Assembly (NCBI RefSeq): GCF_020075705.1
Contig: NZ_JAIQUM010000074.1
Coordinates: 1-24,321 of the forward strand
From: Metabacillus rhizolycopersici
GTDB lineage: Bacteria; Bacillota; Bacilli; Bacillales; Bacillaceae
Direction of reading: 5' to 3'
Length of the DNA stretch: 24,321 bases
Below, piece after piece: positions 7,392-14,511 of the stretch. The notes under the pieces were generated by a model. That model was not told where the DNA came from. It ran no database searches and saw only the letters and a list, made by a program, of their open reading frames with translations. A program made the position numbers and the translations under genes. Position 1 is the first letter of the stretch. The number at the start of each line of letters is the position of its first letter.

Positions 7392-7442
7392 TCTTGTTGC
7401 TTAGGAATTTATAAAATTCTTGTACTCTAGTTAAGCACACGA

Positions 7443-7459
7443 TATCCAGCTCCAGCGCT
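7443..7459. repeat. Remnant (copy C) of the dispersed intergenic repeat
   Basis: TATCCAGCTCCAGCGCT matches the far end of the element at 3294-3419 (GTGTCCAGCTCCAGTGCC). The rest is missing. Like the two longer copies it lies just behind the stop codon of a minus-strand gene, here gntR. Confidence 0.55.
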
Positions 7460-7465
7460 TTAGTA

Positions 7466-8110
7466 CTATTCCTGATCAATAAATGCTTGTAGGGTGTTTA
7501 ACTTATGCTGTCTTGCTGTAGCTTCAATTTTTTGTAAATCCTTCCCTTCAGATAATAATTCAATTAGCTGGTCATGCTCTTGAATAGATTTTGGCGTTCG
7601 TTTTGGATAAAATGTAAACTCAGATTTTCTTACGGTATCTAATCGTTCCAGCAACTGTTGGATATTGCTCAACAGGAGTTTATTAGGACAGAATGAATAA
7701 ATGTAATTATGAAACTGCCTATTGAGTTGTCCAATTTTTTCTAGATCGAAACTAGTAAGAGATTCTTTCATCTCCTGATTATATTCTTTGAGCTTTTCGA
7801 TTCCATCATGTGTCATATAGTTACAACTTAAGGCTGTTGCATAGCCTTCAAGGAGTGCCAAAACATGAAGTGTTTCTTTATATAAATCATCGTTGATACC
7901 TCGGATGATTGCTCCAACGTTTGGTTTGTATTCAATGAATTGCTCAGATTCTAACTGGTGAATAGCCTCGCGAACGGGAATATGGCTGGAGCCAACTTCT
8001 TTGGCAATTTGATCAATTATAATTCTTTGTCCTGGAACATAAACTCCGTCTACGATTCTTGAGCGTATGACATCATAAGCAATTTGTCGTTTATTCGTTT
8101 TTTTCCTCAT
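7466..8110 (-). CDS. GntR-family (FadR/FCD type) transcriptional regulator
   Basis: This 214-residue protein has an N-terminal winged helix-turn-helix (about 10-72; IDQIAKEVGSSHIPVREAIHQLESEQFI with the typical PVREA recognition helix) and a C-terminal all-helical FCD ligand domain (about 78-210; QLNRQFHNYIY and QEHDQLIELL supply the histidines that bind metal or ligand in this family). Length is normal. Start supported by AGGTAGGGA. Its own promoter contains two tandem 12-bp repeats that also occur at the hpaG1 promoter, so it very likely represses itself and the hpaG1-hpaG2-hpaF operon and is released by a pathway acid. The effector cannot be read from the sequence. Confidence 0.88.
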   Translation of the reverse strand: MRKKTNKRQIAYDVIRSRIVDGVYVPGQRIIIDQIAKEVGSSHIPVREAIHQLESEQFIEYKPNVGAIIRGINDDLYKETLHVLALLEGYATALSCNYMTHDGIEKLKEYNQEMKESLTSFDLEKIGQLNRQFHNYIYSFCPNKLLLSNIQQLLERLDTVRKSEFTFYPKRTPKSIQEHDQLIELLSEGKDLQKIEATARQHKLNTLQAFIDQE

Positions 8111-8137
8111 CGATTAATCCCTACCTTCTATGAGAAA

Positions 8138-8166
8138 AATATATATGATTTCATATATGATTTCAA
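8138..8166 (-). promoter_or_regulatory. Sigma-A promoter of the gntR gene
   Basis: On the minus strand TTGAAA (8166-8161), exactly 17 bases, then TATATT (8143-8138). The spacer consists almost wholly of the tandem operator repeat, which would block RNA polymerase when bound. Confidence 0.6.
8141..8164. promoter_or_regulatory. Tandem 12-bp operator (probable GntR autoregulatory site)
   Basis: ATATATGATTTC occurs twice in direct succession (8141-8152 and 8153-8164), a perfect tandem repeat. Its complement GAAATCATATAT is the unit found tandemly at 5019-5042. Confidence 0.6.
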
Positions 8167-8189
8167 ATGCAGAATTGATCCAATTCTTA

Positions 8190-8256
8190 ACGGACAGTAA
8201 AACACCTACCTCGAAATTCACGAGCAACAAAGAAGGTAGGCGGGATAACTGTCCGT
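8190..8256. repeat. Palindromic dispersed element with nested stems
   Basis: The outer arms ACGGACAGT (8190-8198) and ACTGTCCGT (8248-8256) pair over 9 bases. Inside, CCTACCT (8205-8211) pairs with AGGTAGG (8234-8240). A half copy lies at about 3205. The ACGGACAGT...AAAACRCCTA / AGGYGGGATAACTGTCCGT layout is one I recognise as a recurring intergenic repeat in Bacillus genomes. It sits between the LysR and GntR genes and may also act as a transcription stop for the LysR gene. Confidence 0.65.
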
Positions 8257-8324
8257 AAAAATCGGATAAGTCTTGCTTCATTAAAATTGTAATAGGATGA
8301 TAGATAGATAAAGTTAGTGTGGAA

Positions 8325-9215
8325 TCAACCAGTAACCTTTGGAAAAGATTCAATTAATCGATGAGCACTTTTGGATAAATAACGATCTTTCAGCCAAATA
8401 ATCGCGGATTCAGACATAATAGAAGCGTCTTCTAGTTCAATCGTAAGAGTGTTATTAGATTGATGTGATAAAAGGGTCGACTTTGGTACGATCGTTGCTC
8501 CGACACCTGCAGAAACGAGTTGTAGCAACATAGAAACATCTGGACACTCAAGAACTACGTTCGGTTCAAAGCCGTGATTTCGACATTCATTGACGACAAG
8601 CTCAAATTGTCCTTTTCCATTTATACGGTGTAAGAGTAATAATGGGAAGTCCTTAATATCAATCATTTTGATGGAAAATTTGTTTTTTATTTGATCCTGC
8701 CAAGTATCTGGAATAACCAATACATAGGGTTCTATTGGGAAGCGAATCATTGAAATGTCGCTCATTTCTAATGGTAGCCGAGTTATCGCTAATTCAATTT
8801 CTCTGTTTTTTAACAATTCGCCAATGTAAGAGGTATCTCCTTCTCTTAATTGGAACGTTACTTGCGGATACTTTTCTCGGAATTTTCGGATACGATCTGG
8901 TAAGTAAGCAAAGCATGATTTACTTGCGCCAATGGAAAGTACGCCTTTAATCCCTTCATCTGTTTCTTTCACTTCCACCATTGTTTCACTTACTTGTGAT
9001 AGGATTCTTTTGGCTCTTTTATAAAGAACTTTTCCTGATTCAGTTAAATCTAGTGTTCTCCCATTTCGATCAAATAATTTAACGCCAAGTTCTTGTTCTA
9101 ATAGTTTAAGTTGCTGACTGAGAGGAGGTTGTGCCATATGAAGTTTTTTTGCTGCACGAGTTATTTGGCCTTCTTGAACAATTGTACAAAAATAGTGAAG
9201 TTGTTTAATATCCAT
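8325..9215 (-). CDS. LysR-family transcriptional regulator (BsdA-like)
   Basis: This 296-residue protein is of normal LysR length. It has an N-terminal helix-turn-helix (about 1-60; MDIKQLHYF, ITRAAKKLHMAQPPLSQQLK, LEQELGVKLFDR) and a two-lobed effector domain (about 90-292; LSIGAS, LPDRIRKFREKYPQV, ELAITRLP, VSAGVGATIVP). The overall pattern, including LLLHRINGKG and ECPDVSMLLQLVS, resembles B. subtilis BsdA, which senses phenolic acids such as salicylate. It lies divergently from the PucR-type activator gene and may control that promoter. The start is fixed by AAGGAGGAC just upstream. The ligand is inferred from context only. Confidence 0.88.
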   Translation of the reverse strand: MDIKQLHYFCTIVQEGQITRAAKKLHMAQPPLSQQLKLLEQELGVKLFDRNGRTLDLTESGKVLYKRAKRILSQVSETMVEVKETDEGIKGVLSIGASKSCFAYLPDRIRKFREKYPQVTFQLREGDTSYIGELLKNREIELAITRLPLEMSDISMIRFPIEPYVLVIPDTWQDQIKNKFSIKMIDIKDFPLLLLHRINGKGQFELVVNECRNHGFEPNVVLECPDVSMLLQLVSAGVGATIVPKSTLLSHQSNNTLTIELEDASIMSESAIIWLKDRYLSKSAHRLIESFPKVTG

Positions 9216-9344
9216 TTTTGTCCTCCTTGAATTTCTTGCTGCTGATAAAATGAGTGGTGGTTTGTCATTTGAAAAGGTATAGATTTTAATGTGTTTTGTC
9301 CTAGTTCAATCCCTTTCTACATAACTAAACAGGAATATCCAATA

Positions 9345-9373
9345 TTTTCATATAATTTACCACATGTTACACT
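9345..9373 (+). promoter_or_regulatory. Promoter of the activator-hpaB1 unit
   Basis: TTTTCA (9345-9350), 17-base spacer, TACACT (9368-9373) with TG one base before it (extended -10). From about 9326 through 9392 the sequence is clearly similar to 13328-13400, including AATATTTTC, the TGTTACACT block and the cre-like box, so these are related promoters. The weak -35 suggests an activator, with a site plausibly in the conserved stretch just upstream of the -35. Confidence 0.6.
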
Positions 9374-9376
9374 TAT

Positions 9377-9392
9377 ATGAAAGGGTTTACAT
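9377..9392 (+). promoter_or_regulatory. cre-like box (CcpA) at the activator start site
   Basis: ATGAAAGGGTTTACAT matches the cre consensus at every defined position except the central C (here G). It begins 3 bases after the -10, over the expected start site. Confidence 0.6.
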
Positions 9393-9533
9393 ATAAAACT
9401 TCATAAAAAGTCGATTGGAAGGATAGTTAAGTAGGGATCATCCACATTATGCTGAAAGTAATGGTACTTTGTATTTTATCATGGATTTAAAAGGATGACC
9501 TGCAGAAAAAATTTAGATAAGAAGGTGGAGAAG

Positions 9534-11393
9534 ATGCAATTTCATCAACAAATGATAAAAGAAGACGGGGCGCTTTATCTTGAAAACGAAAGGATGATTT
9601 TGACTTCATCATCTGTTTTTGGAACACTCCGTAAAGACTTGATTGAAAATATTGGAATGGATCGGATGAAAGGATTTCTAATTCGTTATGGATGGAATTT
9701 AGGAATGAATGATGCAAAGAAGATGCTTCAAAAAGACCTCCCCTCTATTAAAGATATTTTACGACAAGGTCCAGTTTTACATATGATGCAAGGGTATACG
9801 AAAGTGAAAACTTCACATCTTCAAGTAGATTATGATTCGAATGGTTCAGTAAAATCTGTTCATGTTGAAGGAAACTGGTATAGTTCCTATGAAGCAGAAG
9901 AACATGTTCATCAATTTGGAACGTCACCATTACCAGTTTGTTATACACTGATTGGTTATGCGAGCGGTTATTATTCTGGTATTTGTCAGCATACTGTTAT
10001 TTTTAAAGAAATAGCGTGTAAAGCTTCTGGAAATGAAACCTGTCAATATATTGGTAAATCCCTCCACGAATGGGGTGGGCAGGTAGATAATGAATTACAA
10101 TACTATGAAAATAAAACAATTGTAAAAGAATTAGAACAAACATATGAGAAATTGCTTGAAGAACGTAATAATCTTTCGACCACACTCTCGATTCATAAAA
10201 GATTAACAGAAGAATTAATAAGCGGTAACGATTTGCAATCAATTGTGAATATTGTTTTTGAAACAACGAAACGTCCAATTGTTGTTGAAGATGTGGAGTT
10301 CGCTCCAGTTTCATTTGCGGGTCTACCTTCTAGTAGAGCGGAAGAAGTAGTGTCAGATCATAAAAATGATCGGCAGAATGGGGAGGATTTAAGTGGATAT
10401 GCTCATCAAACACATCATTTCACTTATCCACATTATCAGCGACTTGTAACATCAATTGTACTTGGAAAAAGGATTGTTGGCTATTGTTCGTTTATCTATG
10501 ACAAAGAATCTAAGGAACATACAGAAGTGGATCAAATGATTTTGGAAAGAGTAGCAACGGTTTGTTCCCTTTATATGCTAAATGAGAAAAATTCCTTTGA
10601 AGCATTGGAGCGGGTGAAGGGCCATTTTCTTGAACAAATCATTAACGGGAGTTTTTCCTCGAAAGGAGAAATAGTAAAGCGTGGCCGTTATGTGAATATT
10701 CCTCTAGATCGGCCTTATTATCTTATTTCGCTAAAATATAGTCGCTTCAATGAAACATTGGAAAATGAGTTGCATGATCACGAACAGATTATGGAGTTCG
10801 TGTTCACCTATTTTAAAGGTTGTTCAAATGTCCTAATTGGACAACGTAATGGACACATTATTATCCTGATGCAAATTGATTCAGAAAACGAAAATATTGT
10901 AAATGTAAATAAACGATTTATGAATTCGTTAGCGAAACGTTTTTTAGATTGCTCGTTCAAAATGGGAATTAGCACTTTAGCTGAAGATATCGATCGAGCA
11001 AAAGAATATTACGAAGAGTCTATTACAGCATTGCGGATGTCTACTTCTTCGAATAGAATCATTTGTTTTGAAGAGCTTGGCGTTGTTGGTATGTTGATTC
11101 ACGCTCAAAATAAGGAACCGGTCAAACAAAAGGCGAAACATTTATTAGGACCACTATATGAAAAGAAGCAGGATCATGCAGAGCTCATTAAAACTCTATA
11201 TGTATTTTTGGCGAATTCCTGTAATCTCGAGAAGACGATGGATGAACTTATGCTGTCTATGAGTGGATTGCGTTACAGAATAAAGAAAATCGAAACTTTA
11301 CTAGGAAAAGAAATTCGTCATCCGACTGTTGGCTATCAACTATTTATTACATTACAGGTTCTAATCGTAGAAGGAGAGATAAAAATAGATTAA
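9534..11393 (+). CDS. Aromatic-sensing activator: XylR-N/V4R sensor fused to a PucR-type HTH
   Basis: This 619-residue regulator begins with a XylR-N/V4R phenol-sensor module (about 1-175), followed by a helical linker rich in Glu/Leu (about 185-225), a GAF/PucR-like middle region and a C-terminal PucR helix-turn-helix (about 560-615; NSCNLEKTMDELMLSMSGLR, then YRIKKIETLLG). C136, E159, C162 and C170 are spaced 23, 3 and 8, the same as the zinc ligands I recall for MopR (C155, E178, C181, C189), and W115 falls where MopR has W134 in its phenol pocket. There is no AAA+ ATPase, so it would not need sigma-54. The likely effector is 4-hydroxyphenylacetate. I chose the ATG at 9534 (AAGGTGG 5 bases upstream) over 9495, which has no spacing to its SD. 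It shares its promoter type with its probable targets. Confidence 0.85.
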   Translation: MQFHQQMIKEDGALYLENERMILTSSSVFGTLRKDLIENIGMDRMKGFLIRYGWNLGMNDAKKMLQKDLPSIKDILRQGPVLHMMQGYTKVKTSHLQVDYDSNGSVKSVHVEGNWYSSYEAEEHVHQFGTSPLPVCYTLIGYASGYYSGICQHTVIFKEIACKASGNETCQYIGKSLHEWGGQVDNELQYYENKTIVKELEQTYEKLLEERNNLSTTLSIHKRLTEELISGNDLQSIVNIVFETTKRPIVVEDVEFAPVSFAGLPSSRAEEVVSDHKNDRQNGEDLSGYAHQTHHFTYPHYQRLVTSIVLGKRIVGYCSFIYDKESKEHTEVDQMILERVATVCSLYMLNEKNSFEALERVKGHFLEQIINGSFSSKGEIVKRGRYVNIPLDRPYYLISLKYSRFNETLENELHDHEQIMEFVFTYFKGCSNVLIGQRNGHIIILMQIDSENENIVNVNKRFMNSLAKRFLDCSFKMGISTLAEDIDRAKEYYEESITALRMSTSSNRIICFEELGVVGMLIHAQNKEPVKQKAKHLLGPLYEKKQDHAELIKTLYVFLANSCNLEKTMDELMLSMSGLRYRIKKIETLLGKEIRHPTVGYQLFITLQVLIVEGEIKID

Positions 11394-11473
11394 GAAAAAG
11401 ATAGATAGCTTAACTAGAACCAACAGAAGTTGTCTTTTAAATGTAGAATATTAGACAGGTATTGTCATAGAAT

Positions 11474-11517
11474 CCATTGTTATTATTTAGTTAATCAAAA
11501 TAATCAAATGACAATGG
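11474..11517 (+). promoter_or_regulatory. Hairpin overlapping the hpaB1 ribosome binding site
   Basis: CCATTGT (11474-11480) pairs with ACAATGG (11511-11517) and ATTATTT (11482-11488) with AAATAAT (11498-11504). The 3' arm includes the first two bases of the SD GGAGG (11516-11520). It could dampen hpaB1 translation relative to the upstream activator gene. Confidence 0.35.
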
Positions 11518-11528
11518 AGGTTGATTTT

Positions 11529-13043
11529 ATGTTAACTGGTAAAGAGTATTTGGAAAGCTTGAGGGATGGTCGTGTTGTTTATTTGAATGGGGAAAAGGTG
11601 GAGGATGTTACAACACATCCGGCTTATCGAAATTCGGCAAGATCAATTGCACGGATGTATGATGCTTTGCATGATCCAAAAACGGCACCGATCCTTACGA
11701 CGGAATCTGAATTTGGATTTAAAACACATAAATTTTTCAAAGCTTCAAAAAGTGCACAGGAATTATTGGAAGCAAGGGATGCCATGGCAGAGTGGTCAAG
11801 ACTAAGCTATGGATTTATGGGACGTACACCTGATTATAAAGCAGCTTTTACAGGTTCTCTTGGACCATATGCAGATTTTTATGAGGGCTTTGAAGACAAT
11901 GCTAGAAGATGGTATAAAAAAGCACAAAAAGATGTTCCTTTCTGTAATCATACGATTGTTAATCCGCAATTAGATCGTGGCCAACCACTGGAAAAAAATA
12001 AAGAAGTATTTGTTCGTGCTGTTGAGGAAAGAGATAATGGGATTATTGTAAGCGGTGCCAAAATGGTAGGAACATCTGCAGCATTAACAAATTATAATTT
12101 CGTAGCGAACTTTGCACCTGTTCTTCCAGGAGATGATAGCCATGCGTTAATCTTCTTTGTTCCAATGAATGCACCAGGTTTAAAAATGATTAGCCGCCAA
12201 TCTTATGAAGAAATCGCAACAAAATTAGGAACACCTTTTGATTATCCACTATCAAGTCGTTTTGATGAAAATGATGCCGTAATTGTATTAGACAATGTAT
12301 TCATTCCGTGGGAAGATATTTTAGCTTACAGAAATATAGAAATTACGAATGGTTTCAGACCTAAAACTGGTTGGCTGAATCGTTATACATTCCAAGGATG
12401 TACGCGTTTCGCTGTAAAACTTGATTTTATGGTAGGTTTGTTGATGAAAGCAACTGAAGCTGCTGGCTCAAATCAATTTAGAGGGGTACAGGCAAGCATT
12501 GGGGAAGTCATTGCTTGGAGAAATATGTTTTGGTCAATTTCAACTGCAATGGCACTTGATCCAGAAGAAGCGCCTAATGGATATGTATTACCTAATAGCA
12601 CATATGCGACTGCATATCGTACATTTGCACCGATGGTTTGGCCTAAAATTAAAGAAATTTTTGCTCAAGTTGTTGCTGGAGGACTTATTCAATTGCCTTC
12701 AAGTGCACAAGACTTTTTAAATCCTGAAATTCGTCAATATTTAGATAAATACTATAAAGGTTCTGATGGGATAACTGCTGAGAAACGTGTTAAATTATTA
12801 AAATTAGTTTGGGATGCGATTGGAACAGAGTTCGGGGGACGTGGTGAATTGTATGAAATTAACTATGCAGGGAATCAAGAGGGCATACGTTTAGACACCC
12901 TTAAAATGGCAGATACAGCTGGTCAATCAGCAAAATATAAAGCATTCGTTGATCAAGCTTTAAGTGATTACGACCTGACAGGATGGACATCAGATACTTG
13001 GATAAATTCAGAGAAAAGCGCTGGAAACATTGTATTTAACTGA
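11529..13043 (+). CDS. hpaB: 4-hydroxyphenylacetate 3-monooxygenase, oxygenase component (enterobacterial type)
   Basis: This 504-residue FADH2-dependent monooxygenase closely follows E. coli W/Klebsiella HpaB: GEKVEDVTTHPAYRN, THKFFK.SKSA, AEWSRLSYGFMGRTPDYKAAF (R99, Y103), NHTIVNPQLDR (H141), DYPLSSRFDENDAIV and GTEFGGRGELYEINYAG. R99, Y103 and H141 are the substrate-binding residues of the family. It hydroxylates 4-hydroxyphenylacetate to 3,4-dihydroxyphenylacetate using FADH2 from HpaC. The ATG at 11529 has GGAGG at 8 bases; the upstream extension to 11430 is not HpaB-like. It lies 135 bases after the activator gene with no clear promoter between, so it is probably co-transcribed, and a terminator follows. 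A second HpaB of another subfamily is encoded at 16060. Confidence 0.93.
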   Translation: MLTGKEYLESLRDGRVVYLNGEKVEDVTTHPAYRNSARSIARMYDALHDPKTAPILTTESEFGFKTHKFFKASKSAQELLEARDAMAEWSRLSYGFMGRTPDYKAAFTGSLGPYADFYEGFEDNARRWYKKAQKDVPFCNHTIVNPQLDRGQPLEKNKEVFVRAVEERDNGIIVSGAKMVGTSAALTNYNFVANFAPVLPGDDSHALIFFVPMNAPGLKMISRQSYEEIATKLGTPFDYPLSSRFDENDAVIVLDNVFIPWEDILAYRNIEITNGFRPKTGWLNRYTFQGCTRFAVKLDFMVGLLMKATEAAGSNQFRGVQASIGEVIAWRNMFWSISTAMALDPEEAPNGYVLPNSTYATAYRTFAPMVWPKIKEIFAQVVAGGLIQLPSSAQDFLNPEIRQYLDKYYKGSDGITAEKRVKLLKLVWDAIGTEFGGRGELYEINYAGNQEGIRLDTLKMADTAGQSAKYKAFVDQALSDYDLTGWTSDTWINSEKSAGNIVFN

Positions 13044-13098
13044 TAGTTATTGAGCTAGATTATGAAGTATTTTAAGAATGAAGATTAAATGATAAAGG

Positions 13099-13140
13099 AA
13101 GGTTTGCCACTAGGAATGATTATCTCTGATGGCAAACCTT
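13099..13140 (+). terminator. Terminator after hpaB1
   Basis: AAGGTTTGCCA (13099-13109) pairs perfectly with TGGCAAACCTT (13130-13140), followed by TTCTTGTTTG. It separates the activator-hpaB1 unit from the hpaI operon. Confidence 0.8.
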
Positions 13141-13240
13141 TTCTTGTTTGATCATTGTATGTTCATTATGTGTGCTTGTAATGGGACGTACCTATTTTTA
13201 TGTAAACATCGTGACCATAAGATCTAGCGCTAAAGCCTAT

Positions 13241-13303
13241 TCTATCTAAGGTCAGGCCATTCATGATGGGCTTATGTGGCCTAGACGAATCAAGTTAGAT
13301 AGA
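13241..13303. repeat. Inverted repeat in the hpaB1-hpaI gap
   Basis: TCTATCTAA (13241-13249) and TTAGATAGA (13295-13303) are perfect 9-base inverted arms with GGCC blocks inside both sides. The role is unknown. The remainder of the roughly 400-base gap holds the terminator, this repeat and the hpaI promoter, with no gene. Confidence 0.4.
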
Positions 13304-13351
13304 TCACTTGTTCTATATGTTTTTCATATACAAAACGAACATTTTCAATAT

Positions 13352-13380
13352 TTTCCATATGGTTCACAGCGTGTTACACT
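13352..13380 (+). promoter_or_regulatory. Promoter of the hpaI-hpaE-hpaB2-hpaD operon
   Basis: TTTCCA (13352-13357), 17-base spacer, TACACT (13375-13380) with an upstream TG (extended -10). It is closely similar to the promoter at 9345-9373 over about 60 bases. The leader to the hpaI start is about 60 bases. Confidence 0.6.
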
Positions 13381-13384
13381 ACGT

Positions 13385-13400
13385 ATGAAAGGGTTTACAG
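13385..13400 (+). promoter_or_regulatory. cre-like box (CcpA) at the hpaI start site
   Basis: ATGAAAGGGTTTACAG matches cre except for the central C (G here) and the last, weakly conserved base. It begins 4 bases after the -10. Confidence 0.6.
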
Positions 13401-13448
13401 AAAGAGTTTTCGCAAAATATCCACTAATTTAAAGGAGAGATTTATAGT

Positions 13449-14375
13449 ATGTCTAGATATGATGAAGCAAAACAAAGATTAAGAGGATCAATATCACCAG
13501 TCATTACTCCATTTAATGAAGATGGATCAATTGACTTCGAAACATTTGAAAAATTAGTCAATTGGCATATTGAAAGTGGAAGTCATGGTATTTCAGTAAC
13601 TGGAACTTCCGGAGAACCTAGCTCGTTAACAATTGAGGAAAGAGTTCAGGTAATGGAAACAGCAGCAAAAGTAATCGATGGTAGAGTTCCATTTATTCCA
13701 GGAACAGGATCGACAAATCATAAAGAAGCTCTTTACTTAACGAAAAAGGCACAAGAAATAGGTGCAGATGCAGTACTTGTTATTGTTCCTTATTACAATA
13801 AACCATCACAGCATGCGTTATTTAAACACTTTAAGGCAATTGCAGATTCAGTTGATATTCCAGTCATTCTTTATAACATTCCAGGAAGAACAGCAGTTAA
13901 TTTAGAGATTGACACAATGGTGAAATTAAAAAATGCATGTCCGAACATTATCGGTGTAAAAGAATCAAATAAAGACTTTGAACATATTAACCGTGTGTTG
14001 TTAAAATGCGGAAGAGATTTCAACGTATACTCAGGAATTGAATTGCTTTGCTATCCAATGCTTGCAATTGGTGGAGCAGGACATATTAGTGCAACAGCAA
14101 ATATCATTCCTGATAAAGTGGCAGAAATTTATAACTTATGGGCTAAAGGTGAAATACAAAAATCACAAGATCTTCACTATGAAATCATGGAATTAAACGA
14201 TGTCCTATTTAAAGATACAAATCCAGCACCAATTAAGGCTGCATTAGGAATGATGGGTAAAATCAAGCCAGTTTTACGATTACCGATGGATTTACCAACA
14301 CAAGAATTGCAAGATGAAGTAAGAAGTGTACTTAAACAACACGTAGATCTACCTGAGAATGTTCTATCAAAATAA
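13449..14375 (+). CDS. hpaI: DapA-type 2,4-dihydroxyhept-2-ene-1,7-dioate aldolase
   Basis: This 308-residue class I aldolase of the DapA/NAL superfamily has the core motifs: ISPVITPFNEDGSID, GTSGEP (52-57; DapA has GTTGE), YYNKPSQ, LYNIPGRT (Tyr142, Arg147) and NIIGVKESN with the Schiff-base Lys171. Homologues in Gram-positive hpa clusters form a recognised DapA-like HpaI subgroup; the E. coli HpaI is an unrelated metal-dependent aldolase. It would cleave 4-hydroxy-2-oxoheptanedioate to pyruvate and succinic semialdehyde. The start has AAAGGAGAG at good distance. It is the first gene of the main operon, with its own promoter. A true dihydrodipicolinate synthase is the alternative, made unlikely by the context. 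Confidence 0.85.
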   Translation: MSRYDEAKQRLRGSISPVITPFNEDGSIDFETFEKLVNWHIESGSHGISVTGTSGEPSSLTIEERVQVMETAAKVIDGRVPFIPGTGSTNHKEALYLTKKAQEIGADAVLVIVPYYNKPSQHALFKHFKAIADSVDIPVILYNIPGRTAVNLEIDTMVKLKNACPNIIGVKESNKDFEHINRVLLKCGRDFNVYSGIELLCYPMLAIGGAGHISATANIIPDKVAEIYNLWAKGEIQKSQDLHYEIMELNDVLFKDTNPAPIKAALGMMGKIKPVLRLPMDLPTQELQDEVRSVLKQHVDLPENVLSK

Positions 14376-14406
14376 ATGAAGAGATCTATTAATTTAAGAC
14401 TATGAA

Positions 14407-14443
14407 TATAGAAGCAATCAATGCTTCTCTGATTGCTTCTATA
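14407..14443 (+). terminator. Strong hairpin between hpaI and hpaE
   Basis: TATAGAAGCAATCA (14407-14420) pairs perfectly with TGATTGCTTCTATA (14430-14443) around a 9-base loop. There is no U-run after it, so it is more likely an mRNA processing or stabilising hairpin, or a leaky terminator that lowers downstream expression, than a full stop. Confidence 0.5.
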
Positions 14444-14511
14444 CTGTAGTCAATTACCCATCACCGAAGAAGGAAACTTTTATCGGAAATATGTTAAAAG
14501 GGGTGAAAACT

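Noticed and set aside
8114..8353. 79-codon minus-strand frame between the LysR and GntR genes
   Set aside because: It runs through the palindromic repeat and the gntR promoter, overlaps the lysR 3' end and has no recognisable protein features.
13352..13380. Sigma-54 (-24/-12) promoter, considered because the activator has a XylR-like sensor
   Set aside because: No TGGC-N-TTGC type element is present and the activator lacks the AAA+ domain; a sigma-A extended -10 fits.
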